Origin: Asparagopsis taxiformis
Lineage: Eukaryota; Rhodophyta; Florideophyceae; Bonnemaisoniales; Bonnemaisoniaceae
Reading direction: 5' to 3'
Assembly: GCA_030407315.1 (NCBI GenBank)
Contig: JALQPE010001977.1
Location: 124,001-188,000 of the forward strand
Length of the DNA: 64,000 nt
The notes beneath the pieces are model-generated. The model was not told the DNA's origin. It was given only the letters and a program-made list of their open reading frames with translations, and made no database searches. Shown here one piece after another: positions 20,626-31,714 of the stretch. The position numbers and the translations under genes were made by a program. Position 1 is the stretch's first letter. Every line of letters begins with the position of its first letter.

Positions 20626-21567
20626 ATGGAGATTGTAACAATGCGACCAGCCGCAGCCGCGCGACAGTCAGTCACCGTCACAGGCTGGTCCAAACTGGCA
20701 GCACTCGCCGCAAAGCCGCCGCCGACCACCCCAGAGCTTTCGATCCTGGACGACGATGCTGAAGGTTCAATTGACACTGTCACAGTGCCCAACAAGCGTT
20801 CACAGCCGCCGACAACCGCCCCGTTGCACAAGACCTGCAGCACGCACGCCGTTCCGGTGCACGTCGCGAGCTTTCTGGACGACGTGGACAGTAGCGACGA
20901 CGAAGAAGACTATCGGCAGTGTTTCCGCCGATACTTTCGTCCGCGTCAGCACGACGCCGATGCAGCAACCGCAGCTGCTACCGCCGCCGCCGCCACCAGT
21001 GCCGTCGCCGCAGCCGCGCACGCCGATGCCGACGCGGAAGAGCACAGTGCTCTGCGCGGCGAAAGCGTCGCGCCGTCAGAGGCCAACAAGCGTGGACGCA
21101 GCACGCGCCAGAACAATGCGTCCAAGACGGCCGCTGGCAAGCTGCTCGGCAGAATGACGCCCAGTGAGCTGCCGTTTGCCGATGCGAAGAATCGAAAGCC
21201 GCTGCAGCTCAGCGCGTCGCCAGAGGAGATTGAGGATGATTTACTGCTGATGCAGGGACGTCCTAAGCGTCGACGCGTCGAGCAGCCCAAGCAAAAGCTG
21301 CTCGCGCGTAAGAGACGGCGAACTGGCAGCGCGGACGGCTGCAGTTTGTATGCATCCGATGGAGAGAATGGCGCGGAATGTAAGGGCGCCTCGTCGCAGA
21401 GCACTGCGCCTGTGGATCAGCCCAGTTCAGAGAAGAAGAAGGGCCGTACAGAGGGCAAGTTGTTTATGAAACATGCAGAGCGAAAGGGTTGGGTGGTGTG
21501 CCGGAAATGTCGCGCATCGGTGTGGCCGCCCAACTGTGCAAAGCACGTGGCCAACTGCATGATGTAA
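20626..21567 (+). CDS. Basic, low-complexity nuclear protein with C-terminal C2HC zinc finger
   Basis: 313 aa, intronless, preceded by CACCATC-ATGG. The N-terminal half is low in complexity, with an acidic patch (DDVDSSDDEEDY) and an Ala-rich stretch (residues ~107-145). The middle has EEIEDDLLLMQGRPKRRR followed by several KRRR clusters, probable nuclear localisation signals; this piece faintly recalls plant DUF1639 proteins. The C-terminus has a short zinc-finger pattern, CRKC then CAKH and final C (C-x2-C-x8-C-x3-H-x3-C). I cannot name the family. Nucleic-acid binding in the nucleus is an inference from charge and the finger. Confidence 0.65.
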   Translation: MEIVTMRPAAAARQSVTVTGWSKLAALAAKPPPTTPELSILDDDAEGSIDTVTVPNKRSQPPTTAPLHKTCSTHAVPVHVASFLDDVDSSDDEEDYRQCFRRYFRPRQHDADAATAAATAAAATSAVAAAAHADADAEEHSALRGESVAPSEANKRGRSTRQNNASKTAAGKLLGRMTPSELPFADAKNRKPLQLSASPEEIEDDLLLMQGRPKRRRVEQPKQKLLARKRRRTGSADGCSLYASDGENGAECKGASSQSTAPVDQPSSEKKKGRTEGKLFMKHAERKGWVVCRKCRASVWPPNCAKHVANCMM

Positions 21568-22369
21568 CGATACTTTAGGAATTTTACTGGCTTTGTTTTC
21601 GTATAGCTGGTTTGGTCTGGGTTACTGCTTTCGGTATTTGTTTCGAGTAAAAGGACATGTTTGTTAATGGAGAGTGTGTAGAAGGGAAGCGAGGATATGG
21701 TGCGGTTGTTGTTGTGCTAGGCTACGCTGCATAGGAGAAACAGCGGCGCGAGGGAGCGCGAGCTGGACCGCGTCACGCGTGTGTCACAGTCCACTCGTAC
21801 TCATCGTGATGCGATGCACTGTTCGTGGCAACGCCATAGGCCGGCTCCGTAATCAATCAATACAGCGACAGTGAATGCAGCCGTCAATTGGTGAATTGCC
21901 AAATATTTTCAGGTGCTCCTTGTCGGGCCGCTGACAGTATTTGGACGCTCTCAAACAAATTTGGGAATTTATACGCTCTTCAGTTTGGCGCACAGTTATT
22001 GGCCCATCTTCATAGCATTGCCCCACATTTGATTCACACTGCTGCACTCGCTGTTGTCAATTCGAACATACACCTTACAACGGCTCCCTGGAATGCAAAA
22101 ATTCAAAAAACGGCCCAACGATTCCAACCCTAGCTCATGCAATCAACCCTTCATGATTTCACCTCCCCGTGTCACACGGAAACAACATGTACTGCTAGAA
22201 AATATTTTTACCTCACCCAGCCCTTGTACGTGCATTCCACCCAATCCAGTCCACCGTGGAACACTCAATTCCAGCACGACACTGTAATGCCCACGTACCA
22301 TCTGCCCCAACCTCTGTCCACCCACCCATCCATCCATCCATCCATCCGTCCGCCCACGTAGTCCGCCCC
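21568..22369. other. 802-bp intergenic region
   Basis: It lies between two plus-strand genes. It is AT-richer in the middle (21880-22220) and ends with a CCAT/CCGT microsatellite immediately before the next ATG. No gene or RNA recognised. Confidence 0.4.
22320..22352. repeat. (CCAT)n microsatellite in a 5' leader
   Basis: Seven or so CCAT/CCGT units end ~20 bp before the start codon of the next gene. Confidence 0.85.
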
Positions 22370-23693
22370 ATGCCGCCCGCCCGTCCCGACCCGCGTCCCG
22401 CCTTTGCCACCGCGCTGGCCGCCCATCAGGCCGCACGCACCGTCCCGCAGCTTCGCGCCGCGCTCGACGCCTACAATGCCGTACCGCAGACGCCGCCCGG
22501 CGTGCCCTTGCTCTTCAACAGCGCTGCCGTCGCGCACGAGCTAGCCGCCAAACTGGCCGTCAGCGCGCCGGACGAGGCGCGTGCCCTGCGCGCATCCGCC
22601 GCGCACAATCTACAAGCTGTGCTACAGATCGCGCCGCAAAACCTCGAGGCCGTGGCCGCGCTGGCCGCCGTGCAAGACGCAACCGCGCGTGCAATTCCCC
22701 TCACAACCGCGCAGTCGCGTCTCCAAATGCTGCGCACCAAATGGGATTGTTGCACTTTATTGCAGCGTGCCGCGCTGATAGATTCCTCGCACGCCGCTGT
22801 CAGACATTCACTCGCGGTATGTTGATGCGCTATCCCGACTCGACTCGCCCGTCCGCCGCTCGCTAACCGCCCCGCAGGAGTCGTATCTGGACCTCGCCGA
22901 GTGCCAGCAGGACCCGCCGGTGGACCACATGCCCTCGGCGCGCGAGCTGATGGTTCTCGCCGAGACGGCCGTCAACGAGGCGCTGTGGATTCTGGACAGC
23001 AAGTTGGCTGATGCGCGACGAATGCAGATGAACCCCGCGGAGAAGGAGACCTTTACTGCGGAGCGTGTCGCCGCGCAGCTCACGAGTGCAAAGGTGCTTC
23101 TCGCAGCGCTGCGAATCGACGCGGCTAGATTTGAGGCGCAGGCGTTATTGCAGGCGTTGCAGAGCGCTTGTGCGGCGTTGGAACATGCGCAGGATGCAGA
23201 GGCGATGCTGGTGCGCGTTGAACTGGTGGATGCGTTGGTTGAACGTGGCCAGGTGCATCTGCTTGACGATGCGATTGTGTTGTGTCAACGTGCCGCAGAA
23301 TTGCTTTCTGCCGATCATGACAGGTTGGTGTTTGCGTGCTCTCTGCTGGGAGACCTCTGTCTCGCCAGGATTGCGGCTCCGAATGCGCCTGTGCAAAGCG
23401 TGGCGGATAAGGGGATTGCTGCGTACAAGGAAGCGTTGCGTGTGGCGGAGGTGTCTCAAGTGGACATTGATCGCGTCGTGCGGTATAATTTTGCGTGTTT
23501 AGCAGTGATTGCAAAGTCGAAATCGATTAGTACAGGTGTGAAGGAACGCGAGATTGCGCAATTACTGAAGAAATGCGTTGATGATGGAGCGGTGAGTGAA
23601 CGCGATCTGAGAGAGGACGACGATTTACAAGCTGTTCGAGATCGATCGTGGTTTCAGCAACTAGTTGCGTATGCTACGCGTGCACCGCGATAG
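22370..23693 (+). CDS. All-helical repeat protein, TPR-like, unknown function (two exons)
   Basis: Exons 22370-22816 and 22878-23693 are joined in phase 0 across a 61-nt GT-AG intron (donor GTATGT, acceptor CCGCAG) and give 420 aa. The sequence is Ala/Leu-rich and predicted all-helical. It has TPR-like spacing, for example LLGDLCLARI, KGIAAYKEALRVA and VVRYNFACLAVIAK, and near the end LQAVRDRSWFQQLV, a common closing motif of TPR arrays. There is no signal peptide or membrane span. Very high G+C in the first exon makes composition a weak guide. The partner and role are unknown; a scaffold function is the family norm. Confidence 0.7.
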
Positions 23694-23789
23694 CACATGG
23701 AAAATTGAAAGTTATTTATATGTGCATCTGCCTACCATCTCGACTACAAAACTGCGCCGTAGATTCACGATACGTACTCGTCTGCAACT

Positions 23790-24365
23790 CTACAGGTCTG
23801 CGTGCTCGTCATCAGCGTCCACCTCGGGATCTTGTGCAGCTTCTTTTGTCTCCTCTGCCAATTTGGCCTCAGCCTCCATAGAATCCTTCTTGCGCATAGC
23901 CTCAAACTGCTTGAACTGTCGTTCCAGTTCCTTGTCATTAAACGAGCCGTCTGTATTGGAGAAGAGTTTGGACGTATCAATACCGCTGGCCTTGAGCATT
24001 TCCTTGAGTCTGGCCAGTCTCTCCGGATCAATGGCGGGATCGTCGGAATGCAAATCGTCCACAGACGGGCCGTCTGCAACGTCTGGCGATGGTTGGACGT
24101 CGGGCCACGATTCGGTCTCTTGAATGCGCTCGATGTACTCGCCTTTGGACGTGCAGGCAATGCATGCGGCGTCCGGTCCCTTCTTGTCCAGGATGGCTTT
24201 CAGCTCGCGCACCTTCATCTTTCGCAGCTCGGCAGGCGGTGGGGGCGCGGCGTCTGCGGCATCTTCTGCTGCGACAGTTGCGAGGAGCGTTGCAAATGCA
24301 ACGACGATGGAGAGAACGAGGGCGAGACAGACGACGATCGGAACGGCGGTCGATGATTTGGCCAT
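23790..24365 (-). CDS. ER-retained SAP-domain protein related to the MANF/ARMET C-terminal domain
   Basis: 191 aa from the ATG at 24365. Residues 1-33 are a signal peptide or signal anchor (VVCLALVLSIVVAFATLLA). Residues ~48-85 form a SAP-like helix pair, MKVRELKAILDKKG followed by CIAC and GEYIERI. This matches the MANF C-domain, including its CxxC. An acidic middle and a helical, Glu/Lys-rich tail end in HADL, a KDEL-type ER retrieval signal. The saposin-like N-domain of animal MANF is absent. MANF acts in ER stress and binds BiP; a similar chaperone-linked role here is an inference. The gene is convergent with the helical-repeat gene, 96 bp apart. Confidence 0.75.
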   Translation of the reverse strand: MAKSSTAVPIVVCLALVLSIVVAFATLLATVAAEDAADAAPPPPAELRKMKVRELKAILDKKGPDAACIACTSKGEYIERIQETESWPDVQPSPDVADGPSVDDLHSDDPAIDPERLARLKEMLKASGIDTSKLFSNTDGSFNDKELERQFKQFEAMRKKDSMEAEAKLAEETKEAAQDPEVDADDEHADL

Positions 24366-24634
24366 GTCGGTGGCGGAAGCAGAGTCTATGATTGTGGACG
24401 AGGCGACGGTGGGTGGGTGTTGACAAAGTTGCATCGATTGGCGGCATTAGCTACTGTACCGGTGTATGCAAATTTACAAATGTTGACTGATCATCAACAA
24501 ATGGATATCTACCAATATGATCAATCAATATGTAGCATGGGTGTGAACCAATGGCGTGTGCGCGTACGATGCGTACCTTACAGAAGGTATATGACGAGCA
24601 GTGCGACTCGTCACTGTAAACGCACCAAAGTGGA

Positions 24635-25684
24635 TCATAGAAACCCGCCATGCAGATGCAACCACTTTGCGACTATAACCCTCTTGTGGAACTCATGGTC
24701 TTCCACATCCTGCGATTGAATCTTTGTCAATTCCACCCCATGCAGCGTCTCTATAACTGTATACAAACTCTCTTCCAACCTTTCATCTTCAATCTCATCT
24801 TCCACATGCAACTGACTCTCCAGATATTGTAACGTTTCCGACACCGTTCCATCCTTCTCATCCCCAAGTAAATCTGGTGGCTCATTTCCAAATCTCCGAA
24901 AGTGTTCATCTTCAACATCACTAGCATCCCACTTGTTCGTCTTCGTATCAAATCTATACCCCAACGCGACCGCAACCGCGCCATCAATCTGCCCCTTCCC
25001 AACCGACCCGTCCAAAACGTCCTTCAAAAACTTGAGTCGTTCAAAATGATCACCCAAACTCGTCGCGGTAGCAAACCCATCATCGCTGCCCACTTTCTGT
25101 CTCACCTGATCGAGCACCTCATCACCCGAGTCCCACATCAGCTCCCGACCGCGCTCCCCATCACCCGACAGACGCACCGTCTCCATCGCGGGCGCCGCTT
25201 CCACCATAGTCCTCGGGCCGGCGCGATACTTGAGCAGAAACTCGCTCATCTTATTCGCGACATTCCACGGGCCGACAAACGCGTCTGAAAAGTCCATGCC
25301 CTCCAGCTCGGAGCCGATAGCGATGAGCACGCTGGAGAGGTCGTCCTCGCCCTCCATGCGCTGTCGCACGTAGATGCGCGCAGTCTGTGCGCCGATCTGC
25401 TCGTGGATGGGCGCCGGCTCTGTCTGCCGCCACTCGGCGTCCAGCCAGGCGGTGAGCTGCGCGGCGAGCCACGAGGCCTCGCGCAGCAGCGCCTCGTGCG
25501 ACGCCGGTCGTGGCAGCGTCACGCCGTCTTCCACCGGCTCCAATTGGCAGTGCGGCTGCTGTGCGCGTGATCGCTTGCGTCGTGTGCGCACGCGCACGCG
25601 CACGCGCGCGCCGCGCAGCGCACATGCGCTCACATGCGTTGCATGAGCGCAAGGTAGGAACGGTGCGACGTACGCCGTCGGCAT
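24635..25684 (-). CDS. Probable plastid-targeted conserved protein of unknown function
   Basis: 349 aa from the ATG at 25684. The frame stays open to 25972, but that part is not protein-like. Residues 1-45 are rich in Ala, Arg, Val and His and almost lack acids, as in an organelle transit peptide. The body has LLREASWLAAQLTAWLDAEW, IGAQTARIYVRQRMEGEDD, LSSVLIAIGSELEGM and SDAFVGPWNVANK. This set feels like a conserved algal/plant chloroplast family, but I cannot name it. The second half is acidic, ending with helical segments and VIVAKWLHLHGGFL. Plastid location is inferred. Three consecutive minus-strand genes are broken only by the MANF-like gene. Confidence 0.65.
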   Translation of the reverse strand: MPTAYVAPFLPCAHATHVSACALRGARVRVRVRTRRKRSRAQQPHCQLEPVEDGVTLPRPASHEALLREASWLAAQLTAWLDAEWRQTEPAPIHEQIGAQTARIYVRQRMEGEDDLSSVLIAIGSELEGMDFSDAFVGPWNVANKMSEFLLKYRAGPRTMVEAAPAMETVRLSGDGERGRELMWDSGDEVLDQVRQKVGSDDGFATATSLGDHFERLKFLKDVLDGSVGKGQIDGAVAVALGYRFDTKTNKWDASDVEDEHFRRFGNEPPDLLGDEKDGTVSETLQYLESQLHVEDEIEDERLEESLYTVIETLHGVELTKIQSQDVEDHEFHKRVIVAKWLHLHGGFL

Positions 25685-26791
25685 GCCGGTGCGCGATCGG
25701 TGGACGCGGTTTCCGAGCGGATGAAGCGCACGCAATCCAACAATAGTAGCGAGATGGCGGATGGGAAGAGAATGCCGATGACGAATGGGAACATGATTAG
25801 TCGAGCTGAGCGAGAGCAGTGCGGCGTGTGTGTCGCCGTACAATTGCAGGTGGCGTTGATTTTTGTCGACGTGAATCGCCATTTCAACCCCAAGCGGCAT
25901 GGAGATTAGACGAGCTTCGTTTTCGCCTCGTGTGAGTGGCCCATATTTGGCCACTTTCCCAAATTTGGACAATCTGTCCTACAGCAATATCTGGTGGCGG
26001 AATGCCGCGCGTTGCACTCCCTCCCGGTCCCCAGCTCTTGACCTTGCCCATGGTAACCGTGACATGACAACTTGCAACAATAATCATCGCAGCACGGCTG
26101 CATCCTGCTCGCTCGGCACTTGCCCACCACTTTTCTCTTTCTGCGCAACAAAACTCTACATACCCATCACACTTGGTGAACACGATTGGATAAGCACAGT
26201 GTGCATGATCATCAAGTGCCAGGTAGTTGTCGATAAGAATAACCAAAGTCTCAGGTAAGCATTACTGCATCAGTTGTACTTCTAAAAGGACACGCAATTC
26301 TGCCGTGTACCCAATTGCAAGGCACAGTTGAGCTCATTACTCTTTATACTTCTTCCACTTCATCAAATGTTCTTCTACGTCTGTTCAGACGGCATCATCA
26401 CGCTGTCCATCATCGGCACACTATTCACTATCATTTTGCTGGCTGCCCATACCAAACTACAAACACGTGATTCTGTTCCACGTGACTCGGTAACTACCTT
26501 TTTCACTCGGCACAACCTCCCTAGGCGCCAACTCTATTCAAACTCAATCATTTCTGCTTGCAAGATCCAGTCAGTAGCACTACATAAACAATGTGCCCAA
26601 CGTTTACCACGACATCCCTTTGGCTCACTACCTGCACCTAAACCAGCGATAAACAGCGTACGACAATGTCTCAATATGATACAATCCCGAAGAAACCATA
26701 CATGTAAAGACGACGGATGGTAAGCCTCAATACACCCAGCCGCAGTAAACATTGTCCAAACGGAGAGGCGCACATGACCCAGCGCAGTGAG
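25685..26791. other. 1.1-kb stretch without a recognised gene
   Basis: Upstream of the unknown plastid protein and downstream of eL15. The longest ATG-started frame is 26367-26723 (+), 118 aa, with one hydrophobic segment (DGIITLSIIGTLFTIILLAA) near its start. I do not recognise it and codon use is not persuasive. A minus frame from 26052 (MGKVKSWGPGGS...) is also possible. Either could be a small gene; neither is supported well enough to call. Confidence 0.35.
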
Positions 26792-27512
26792 TTAACGGTA
26801 ACGCTTCAGTCGCAGAGTATTGTGCTTCTTCCAGTTGTTGCGAACCGAAGGGCGTGCCTTGTTTGCACGATGACCACGCACATGCAGACCACGATACTTC
26901 CTGCCGGTGGCAGTGAGACCGCGAAGTTCGCGATGCTTCATAGTAGGACGCGCCAGCCAGTTGAGTCGCGGATCGTTTCGCACAGTGTTGTGGTTCGGAT
27001 CTACGAGGATAACCTCAAAATACTTGTACGCTGCATCCTCATTGACCCAATACGAGTTGAGCACACGCAAGTTTCCACACCTGCGACCAGCACGCTCCTC
27101 GGCGACCGAACGCTTGTTACGCTTGTATTTGAGTTCAGTAATACCCTGATGCTTGGGCTTACCATACTGGATACCCTTCTTCACGGGACGCTTGCGACCA
27201 CCACGGCGAACACGAACTATCAAACGCAGACAACAAGTAGATCGCGACGGTACGACGTTAGCACAACGATTGGATTGCTACGCCAGTCGACTAGCTAGAA
27301 TAGACCGGATCGATCATCGTACCTCTGTAAATAACGAATCCCTGTTTGGCTTTGTAGCCCAATCGGCGAGCCTTTTCGGGACGCGTCGGCTTCGACGCGC
27401 GGTGCACCGATGGCAACTGACGGTACTCCCATGCGCGCACGCGCAGCATAAAGCGCATGACATCGCTCTGCTTGTGGCGCCATAGCTCCTCGAGATATTT
27501 GTACGCACCCAT
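26792..27512 (-). CDS. RPL15: 60S ribosomal protein eL15 (two exons)
   Basis: Exons 27323-27512 and 26792-27216 join across a 106-nt GT-AG intron within a Val codon, giving exactly 204 aa, the usual eL15 length. It starts [20 protein letters not shown], continues [23 protein letters not shown] across the junction, and ends TLRLKRYR. All are family signatures. It is a structural protein of the cytosolic large subunit near the tunnel side of 28S rRNA. It is divergent from the RBM22 gene. Frames that read through the donor hit a stop soon after, which supports the intron. Confidence 0.97.
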
Positions 27513-27904
27513 AGCAATTAACAAATGCGAGTGCTGATCGGGGAGGCAGTGGCAGTTAGACGGCAGCAATAGGGATCCGGCAGTGACACCTTAATCCGGT
27601 CGGCGGGCGGGGATGACCGTGAGCAGCAGCGTGTTTGTAGACACGACACGTTTCAATCTGCAAATATTGCAAATTGAGTAATAGAGCGGCAGTAAACTTG
27701 TTCTAATCCTGAAAAAATACGAGTCGACGACGGCGCAACCTAGGGTAATTCATCAAAGTAATTGTAATTGGTTGCAAAAATATTTCCTTTTCAAAATTCC
27801 AGATGCTTCATTTTTATCCGCCAGCGCCATTCTTATTGCCATGAAACAAGTGCAGCTGTCTAAAATATGCCCACTAGTTCCGCGTTAGGTTGTCTGACCC
27901 AACA
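27513..27904. promoter_or_regulatory. Divergent intergenic region, eL15 / RBM22
   Basis: 392 bp between head-to-head genes, AT-rich from 27650 to 27850. It holds both promoters; no motif I would name. Confidence 0.4.
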
Positions 27905-29200
27905 ATGTATTCAGCAGCGAGCAAAACACCTGCAGCAAAGGGCGATGAATTCCCAATTCTCTGCGAGACATGTCTTGGTCCGAATCCCTATATACGCATG
28001 TTAAAACAGCCCTGGGGAACGGCTTGCAAGGTATGCGAGCGTCCCTTTACAAGCTTCCGCTGGCGACCGGCCGGGCACGGCACACGTCCGAAGAAAACAG
28101 AAATATGCCAAACATGTGCTCGAGCTAAAAACGTATGTCAAACCTGTTTACTCGACTTGCAGTTCGGTCTCCCCGTGCAGGTCCGCGATGCATCCATGGC
28201 AGTTGGCGACCGCCAACGCACCGTTGTGCCGCAGAGTGACGGGACGCGCGAGTATGCAGCAGCAATGTCTGAACGAAAGATTGCGACCGGCGAAATTGAC
28301 GCGGTGTATAAAGCGCCCATGGTAAATTCTATCGCCGAAAAGGCAAAGCGAATTGCGCCAAAGTACGAGAGAAATTTGTCCAGGATTTGTTCCTTCTATG
28401 CGCGTGGTGAGTGCAAGCGTGGTTTGTATTGTCCGTATCGTCACGAGAAGGCTGTGGATGAAACGGAAGCAATGGGTGACCAAAATTTGCGCGATAGATA
28501 CTATGGCGTGAATGACCCGGTTGCGAAGAAAATATTGCAAAGTGTGGACGCCGATGGGAGGAAAAAGGCAAAGGGTTCAAATGGCAGAGGTAACCTTGGT
28601 GCGCCTCCAGCACCAGATGATGATTCTATACAAACTTTATTTATTGGCGGTGTGACTCCTACAATAACCGAGGCAGATTTGCGTGATTTGTTTTCGAAAT
28701 GTGAAGGGCTTTCTCACATTTCCAGAATACCAGGACGAGGATTCGCTTTTGCTGAGTTTAAAACGCGTGCGGCTGCAGAGTTAGCAATCGAATCTACGCA
28801 TGGGTTCCATGATGTTAATGGTGCAAGGGTGAAGATCAGCTGGGGGAAAAGTTCTAGGAAACGACCGCAGAGTGATACAGTACATATTAGCTTGGAAGGA
28901 CAAGATTACGCAGCCAATGGATCACGGCAGCCGTTGTCAGCTGCAGGAAACGTACGTGCAAATACAGAGCCGTCTTTGAAACGTGCAAGAATTGAGCAAA
29001 ATGCCGTCCCCGAGGGCCAGCTTTCCGAAGTAGAGAATCAAGTACCAACTGTGACTGGGAAATCACAGTTAAACACTGGGTCCCCAAACTTAGAAGCCGG
29101 AAAGGACCAAGAGAAGATAAACATTGGTCTACCTGGGACGGCTGGGACACGAACAGCCCTGGAAGACAAGAGGATTGCTGCAGAGATAGGCCCTGCATAG
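27905..29200 (+). CDS. RBM22: RBM22/Slt11/Ecm2-type pre-mRNA splicing factor
   Basis: 431 aa from the ATG at 27905, intronless. The N-terminus is diagnostic: EFPILCETCLGPNPYIRM, CKVCERPFTSFRW, then ICQTCARAKNVCQTCLLDL with paired CxxC motifs. Next is a CCCH zinc finger, RICSFYARGECKRGLYCPYRHE in pattern (C-x8-C-x5-C-x3-H). An RRM with IQTLFIGGVTP (RNP2) and GFAFAEFKTRAAAELAI (RNP1) follows. The tail is disordered. RBM22 contacts U6 snRNA and the intron in the activated spliceosome, so it fits a genome with introns. The length matches the family. Confidence 0.95.
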   Translation: MYSAASKTPAAKGDEFPILCETCLGPNPYIRMLKQPWGTACKVCERPFTSFRWRPAGHGTRPKKTEICQTCARAKNVCQTCLLDLQFGLPVQVRDASMAVGDRQRTVVPQSDGTREYAAAMSERKIATGEIDAVYKAPMVNSIAEKAKRIAPKYERNLSRICSFYARGECKRGLYCPYRHEKAVDETEAMGDQNLRDRYYGVNDPVAKKILQSVDADGRKKAKGSNGRGNLGAPPAPDDDSIQTLFIGGVTPTITEADLRDLFSKCEGLSHISRIPGRGFAFAEFKTRAAAELAIESTHGFHDVNGARVKISWGKSSRKRPQSDTVHISLEGQDYAANGSRQPLSAAGNVRANTEPSLKRARIEQNAVPEGQLSEVENQVPTVTGKSQLNTGSPNLEAGKDQEKINIGLPGTAGTRTALEDKRIAAEIGPA

Positions 29201-29716
29201 CGCTTACAACCTGTGGACGTGAATATGGCGGGCTCCGAAGCGTGGTGTAAATGAAAAGAATGGAATGGGAGGCAGGCGCGGAGGATAATGGTAGCGCTTG
29301 ATAATGAATGCGAGAGGTATTATTTATGGGCATGCACAGTTGGTGTACGACACGTTAGACCAGGGGTGATCCGTCATGAAGCGATCATTTTGATGACAGT
29401 TATGAATTTTAACGAGCTATAAGAACCATACCGCATGCGTTTCCCTATCGCCCAGAACCTACCAGTGTTAATCTCCCTAGTCGGACCAGACGTTATTATG
29501 CTACACTTGCTCTACAACACGATGATGGCTTCCCTTCATACATTACCATCGATCTGGACAATGGGCGCCATTCTTTGGTCGGCAGAAATTGGCGCTTTGT
29601 GTTGGATAATATATACAAATCGACCAAATACGTGCAAGAGAAAACTCGATACAAGCACTGTGGCTCCAGATAACAATAGAATTGGTAATGCATCTTGGCT
29701 TCCAGTACCAGCGACT

Positions 29717-30817
29717 TCAGCCATTGTAGATCACAATAATGTAAAGTAAGTATTCTGTTCATAGGTTGTGAACACGGGACACAAACAGTCACATGACATG
29801 AGTGTAACTTACTTGCAAACATTGAAAACACCATTCCATAGAAGAAAATGGGCACAATATATGTGAGTCGAAAGGGAACCGGTGTGACATATATGTCTAG
29901 AACATGGAATGTAGTTAACACAATGAAGAAAATCAAGCTGACACTAACAAAGTATCCTGGACCGGTAAGTCGAGGCACGGATCCTTCCAGAATAAGCGGT
30001 GAAATAACATAACCGAGAAAAACCTGCAGAGAAAGGGCACTAGTGCCTTGAAACAACATTGCATCCCAGCTGTGACGAACAAAACGGTGAGATTGTGAGA
30101 AAGAGAGTGAATTGGTAAATTGTAGAAAAGGGAAATGACTTACCCATGATTGCGCTTTCGCTCGTGAATCGCATCGTATTGATCTTGTTGGCGACTAAAC
30201 TGCAAAGCACGTCTGAGCATAATGAAATTTGAAATGGTAGAGTATACAAGCACACCGCCTTGGACATAACTGAGCCAAGTTCTGTTTTGAACAAATGTAA
30301 CAAAGAAGGTTGCGAGTGACAGGACGAGGAGAAAGATTCTCCACGGCACATTAAAATGATTTGGAAGCAGCGTTGAGGATCCGAGCTGTCGCAATGTGAC
30401 GGAGGACACAAAGGGCGAAACGGGGCCAATAAGCGGAGAGCAGAGATCGGTCTCTGGAGGATCGTGGGCTGTTGGAGCGTGAGAATGGTGCGCAGCAGTG
30501 CGTGCAGCATGAGTGGCTGCGGATGCGGGCTGGGTGGGTTTATTAATATGGTCGTCATCGTCGTCGCTGAAATCATAGACGGGAAAGTTTGGCCGGCGGG
30601 ATGTAACGTGTCGAAAAGTCGGGGGCCGTGCGGGACTGGTATGACCGAGGCCGTAACCTTCGCTGGTGAAGACGTGTCCTTTGTATCCGAGTGGATTGAC
30701 GCCGCCTGCGTAGTCGAGCTGTTCGGCGGCGATATCGCGGTTGGGGGGGAGATCGTTGGGATTGCAGGAACGGACTGGGATGGGAGGCGGGAGGGAGGGA
30801 TTCGGCTTGGCGCCCAT
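29717..30817 (-). CDS. Multi-pass membrane protein of unknown function (three exons)
   Basis: Exons 30144-30817, 29813-30069 and 29717-29754, with GT-AG introns of 74 and 58 nt, give 322 aa. The first ~150 residues are polar, Pro/Ser/Asp-rich, with a DDDDDH patch. Then come hydrophobic spans around WRIFLLVLSLATFFVTFV, YVQGGVLVYSTISNFI, SLQVFLGYVISPLI, FVSVSLIFFIVLTTF and LTYIVPIFFYGMVFSMF. Exon 3 adds a short hydrophobic end and a stop. An alternative acceptor ~36 nt further on would instead add ~57 residues with another span. I cannot assign a family. The 5' leader carries CA and ACC repeats. Confidence 0.6.
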
Positions 30818-30823
30818 GGTCGG

Positions 30824-30901
30824 GTGTGTGTGTGTGTGTGTGTGTGTGCGATGACGCGCTTGACGGTACAACGGAGCGGTGGTGGTGGTGGTGGTGGTGG
30901 T
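30824..30901. repeat. (GT)n and (GGT)n microsatellites in the leader of the membrane-protein gene
   Basis: A 25-bp GT run at 30824-30848 and a GGT run at 30878-30901 lie 7-85 bp upstream of the start codon (minus strand), so they would be CA and ACC repeats in the transcript. Confidence 0.85.
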
Positions 30902-31714
30902 GACGATGGTGTGGAACGAGCGCGTTGATAAAGCGATATGAACCGAACACTATTCGTGACATGGGTCGACACGGCGCATGCTGGAGATGCATTATTGTAC
31001 GCGATTTGTATTGTCAGTCATGACGCAAATTGACGGCAAATGACGATGTGTATGTGTAACGATGCGATTGGTTGGGGTGGTACACTATGGGCTGCGATAC
31101 ACTTGTGCAGAATGAGTTAAGCGTGATAATATCAATTAAATTGAAAAGTCTAGAAGTTAGAAGCGAGGGGGGCGGGCTCAAAATTTAACGAGCAAACAAC
31201 AAGGGACCTCGTTGAGCTTCGCTGTGGGAGCCACTCGAGGTTCGCCGCAACGTACCAATCGTACCGGTCCTGTGGTGACGGGGCGTGCAGAATGAACGCA
31301 AGGAGGCGCATATCCGAGCGATATTTCGATGAGGACGCGTGTCGTACGATGATTGTGCACTTAGCGACGAGATATATCCTTCTGGAGATTCGTGCGAGAT
31401 GGCCATCTGTGAAATTCACAGCGTCGATCGGCGCCTCTCGAGGCGATGAAAAGCGCACAGTATACACGCTGCATTCTGTCGGTTTCCTTGGTTTCACTCA
31501 TACGATACGTTTTCCAATCGTCTCGTCTCTACTCCAACCTCTAAAAGCGCTCCAAGTCTGCGATGCGTGCATGCGCTCCGACCATCGACGCATGCGTAAT
31601 GCATTGCAATTGATGTACACCGTCGACGTCCCCTGCGCTTCACGCACCCCCCGTCAGTCCACGCCCGCTTGTCCGCCCTCCCCACACCCAGTCCCCGTAT
31701 CCCATGCGTGTGCA
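30902..31714. other. Divergent region and uncertain 5' part of the Myb gene
   Basis: The promoters of the membrane-protein gene and the Myb gene lie here. From 31292 a frame is open in phase with the Myb gene, but its protein lacks family features, so I treat it as leader. An N-terminal extension of 141 residues remains possible. Confidence 0.4.

Noticed and set aside
26367..26723. 118-codon ORF with one hydrophobic segment
   Set aside because: No recognisable family and no supporting neighbours; mentioned in the gap description only.
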